From assembly GCA_018065475.1 (NCBI GenBank), contig JAGHTD010000098.1, positions 1 to 7,228 on the forward strand: a stretch of 7,228 nucleotides of DNA, read 5' to 3'. Source of the DNA: Candidatus Colimorpha enterica. Lineage in GTDB: Bacteria > Bacillota > Clostridia > Oscillospirales > CAG-272. This document shows positions 6,261 through 7,228 of the stretch, piece by piece. A model generated the notes under the pieces. It did not search any database. It was not told the origin of the DNA and saw only the letters and a program-made list of their open reading frames with translations. Position 1 is the stretch's first letter; every line of letters begins with the position of its first letter. Both the position numbers and the translations under genes were made by a program.

Positions 6261-6272
6261 AATATTTCCTCA

Positions 6273-6932
6273 TTATATGCCGAGAGCGGCAATGATCTTC
6301 TGATGTATAAGTTCTATTGAAAGGGGTTCTCCGCCTTCGCAGCAGGTTATTCTGTTCCAGCCGAGAGCGTTAGAGGCGTAGAGCGCGGCTCTGTAACTGT
6401 TTTTCAGGAAGTCCCTGTCCGCCTCGTGGATGTCGATCGTCCTTCCGGTCTGCTCCGAGCGGGAGCGGATCAGCTTTTCGGATATATCGGGTGTCATTTC
6501 GAGGTAGAGCACGTCGTCGGGCTCGGGGAGGCCGAGCTTTTTGAACTCGAAGTCCCACAGCCAATCAAGGAAGGCGTCGGCTTCGCTTTCTGGCAGTTTC
6601 GACAGCTGATGGACGGCGTTTGCGGTGGTGTATCTGTTTGCGACAACGACGGTGTCGGGATCGTTGCAGTCCTTTATCCAGTCGGTCTTGTAGGAGATGA
6701 AACGGTCGCAGGCGAAAAACATTGACGCGGCGTAGGCGTTGGTGTCGCCGGGGTGCTTGCCGAGCTCACCCGAAAGGTACATTCTGACGGGGACGGAGCT
6801 TTCGCTTTCGTAGCAGGGGAAGGAGAGGTATCTCGTCTTGAGCCCCTTGCCTTCGAGGTAGTTTATGAGCAGTTTTGCCTGCGTCTCCTTGCCGGAGCCG
6901 TCAAGCCCGTCGATAACTATGAATCTTCCCAT
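6273..6932 (-). CDS. tmk: Thymidylate kinase (dTMP kinase), 219 aa
   Basis: Phosphorylates dTMP to dTDP with ATP, the step before dTTP for DNA synthesis, in the cytosol. The N-terminal P-loop is FIVIDGLDGSGKETQAKLL (4-22) with Lys15. MFFACDRF (71-78) corresponds to the conserved ADR motif. NRYTTANAVHQ (99-109) stands where most Tmks have DRYxxSxxAYQ, so the Asp is replaced by Asn99. The mobile lid lies around SRSEQTGRTIDIHEADRDFL (157-176). The length fits the family (about 205-220). It may belong to the divergent Tmk group of Clostridia; a general nucleoside or deoxynucleotide kinase is the less likely alternative. ATG at 6932 starts one base after the aroQ stop (TGATATG), with AAGGA inside the aroQ end, consistent with coupled translation. 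Confidence 0.9.
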   Translation of the reverse strand: MGRFIVIDGLDGSGKETQAKLLINYLEGKGLKTRYLSFPCYESESSVPVRMYLSGELGKHPGDTNAYAASMFFACDRFISYKTDWIKDCNDPDTVVVANRYTTANAVHQLSKLPESEADAFLDWLWDFEFKKLGLPEPDDVLYLEMTPDISEKLIRSRSEQTGRTIDIHEADRDFLKNSYRAALYASNALGWNRITCCEGGEPLSIELIHQKIIAALGI

Positions 6933-6933
6933 A

Positions 6934-7228
6934 TCAGTCGTCCTTCAGCTCCTCGATGAGGGCGGCGAGAGCAAGGTGGTATGAGAACGCACCGAAGCCG
7001 GAGACGGTGCCGAGGCAGACCTCGGAGATCACCGACGTGTGTCTGAACTCTTCGCGCTTTGCGAGGTTGGACATGTGCACCTCGACCACCGGGACGGAAG
7101 GCACGGAGGCGATCGCGTCGCGGATGGCGTAGGAATAATGCGTGTAGGCGGCGGCGTTGAGAATGATACCGTCGTACTTGCCGGGGGCGGACTGTATCGA
7201 ATCGACGAGAGTGCCCTCGTGGTTCGAC
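6934..7228 (-). CDS. aroQ: Type II 3-dehydroquinate dehydratase, C-terminal 97 residues (start outside window)
   Basis: Converts 3-dehydroquinate to 3-dehydroshikimate, the third step of the shikimate pathway to chorismate and aromatic amino acids. Only the C-terminal two thirds is visible. In order it shows SNHEGTLVDSIQ, ILNAAAYTHYSYAIRDAI with the conserved substrate-binding Asn and Tyr-Thr-His, then VVEVHMSNLAKREEFRHTSV with the catalytic His of VEVH and the Arg of FRH, and the tail GTVSGFGAFSYHLAL. The N-terminal loop with the catalytic Tyr and Arg lies beyond 7228. Type II enzymes are dodecamers of about 145-150 residues per subunit. The family usually has NPGAYTH where this has NAAAYTH, a tolerated variant in Clostridia as far as I know. 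The gene leads directly into tmk and is the first visible member of the operon. Confidence 0.95.
   Translation of the reverse strand, partial: SNHEGTLVDSIQSAPGKYDGIILNAAAYTHYSYAIRDAIASVPSVPVVEVHMSNLAKREEFRHTSVISEVCLGTVSGFGAFSYHLALAALIEELKDD

Overview
The window reads as a Gram-positive Clostridia chromosome, most likely a gut Oscillospirales/Ruminococcaceae-type Firmicute. This rests on AAGGAG-type ribosome binding sites, sigma-A promoters (TTGACA/TATAAT type, 17-bp spacers) with A/T tracts, U-run hairpin terminators, and a clostridial-looking gene set. Placement is inference from style, not a database match. Every gene I can support lies on the minus strand, so transcription runs from high to low coordinates. 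The long plus-strand ORFs are shadows.

Region by region, in transcription order. From 7228 down to 3478 lies a compact housekeeping operon: aroQ (3-dehydroquinate dehydratase, its N-terminus beyond the window edge), tmk (thymidylate kinase), a DJ-1/PfpI family protein, a CPBP/Abi-family membrane protein and mltG (endolytic transglycosylase). Gaps between these genes are only 1 to 19 bases, and two junctions have the same stop/start arrangement, TGATATG. No promoter was seen inside, so it is probably driven from beyond 7228. Next comes gapA (3374-2346), with its own promoter and a strong ribosome binding site. Its reading frame is intact end to end except for one in-frame TAG at 2709-2711, where glycolytic GAPDHs carry a conserved lysine. 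An 87-base gap with a hairpin leads to a LURP-one/YxjI-like gene (2258-1764), followed by a strong terminator.

The left part is more accessory-like. A secreted protein of unknown function (1551-586) is transcribed from a near-consensus promoter whose 17-bp spacer is almost filled by a C6G5 palindrome. That palindrome resembles operators of the CsoR/RcnR/CstR repressor family. The gene ends in a clean terminator, followed at once by a consensus promoter for an SPFH/Band-7 membrane protein (458 to 1, C-terminus cut by the window edge).

The aroQ-mltG block combines aromatic biosynthesis, dTTP supply, stress or protein-quality functions and cell-wall elongation, a growth-linked set. I see no CRISPR array, tRNA, rRNA, transposase or prophage gene. 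The points most worth a second look are the amber codon in gapA, the operator-like palindrome upstream of the unknown secreted protein, and the CPBP protein that lacks one catalytic motif.
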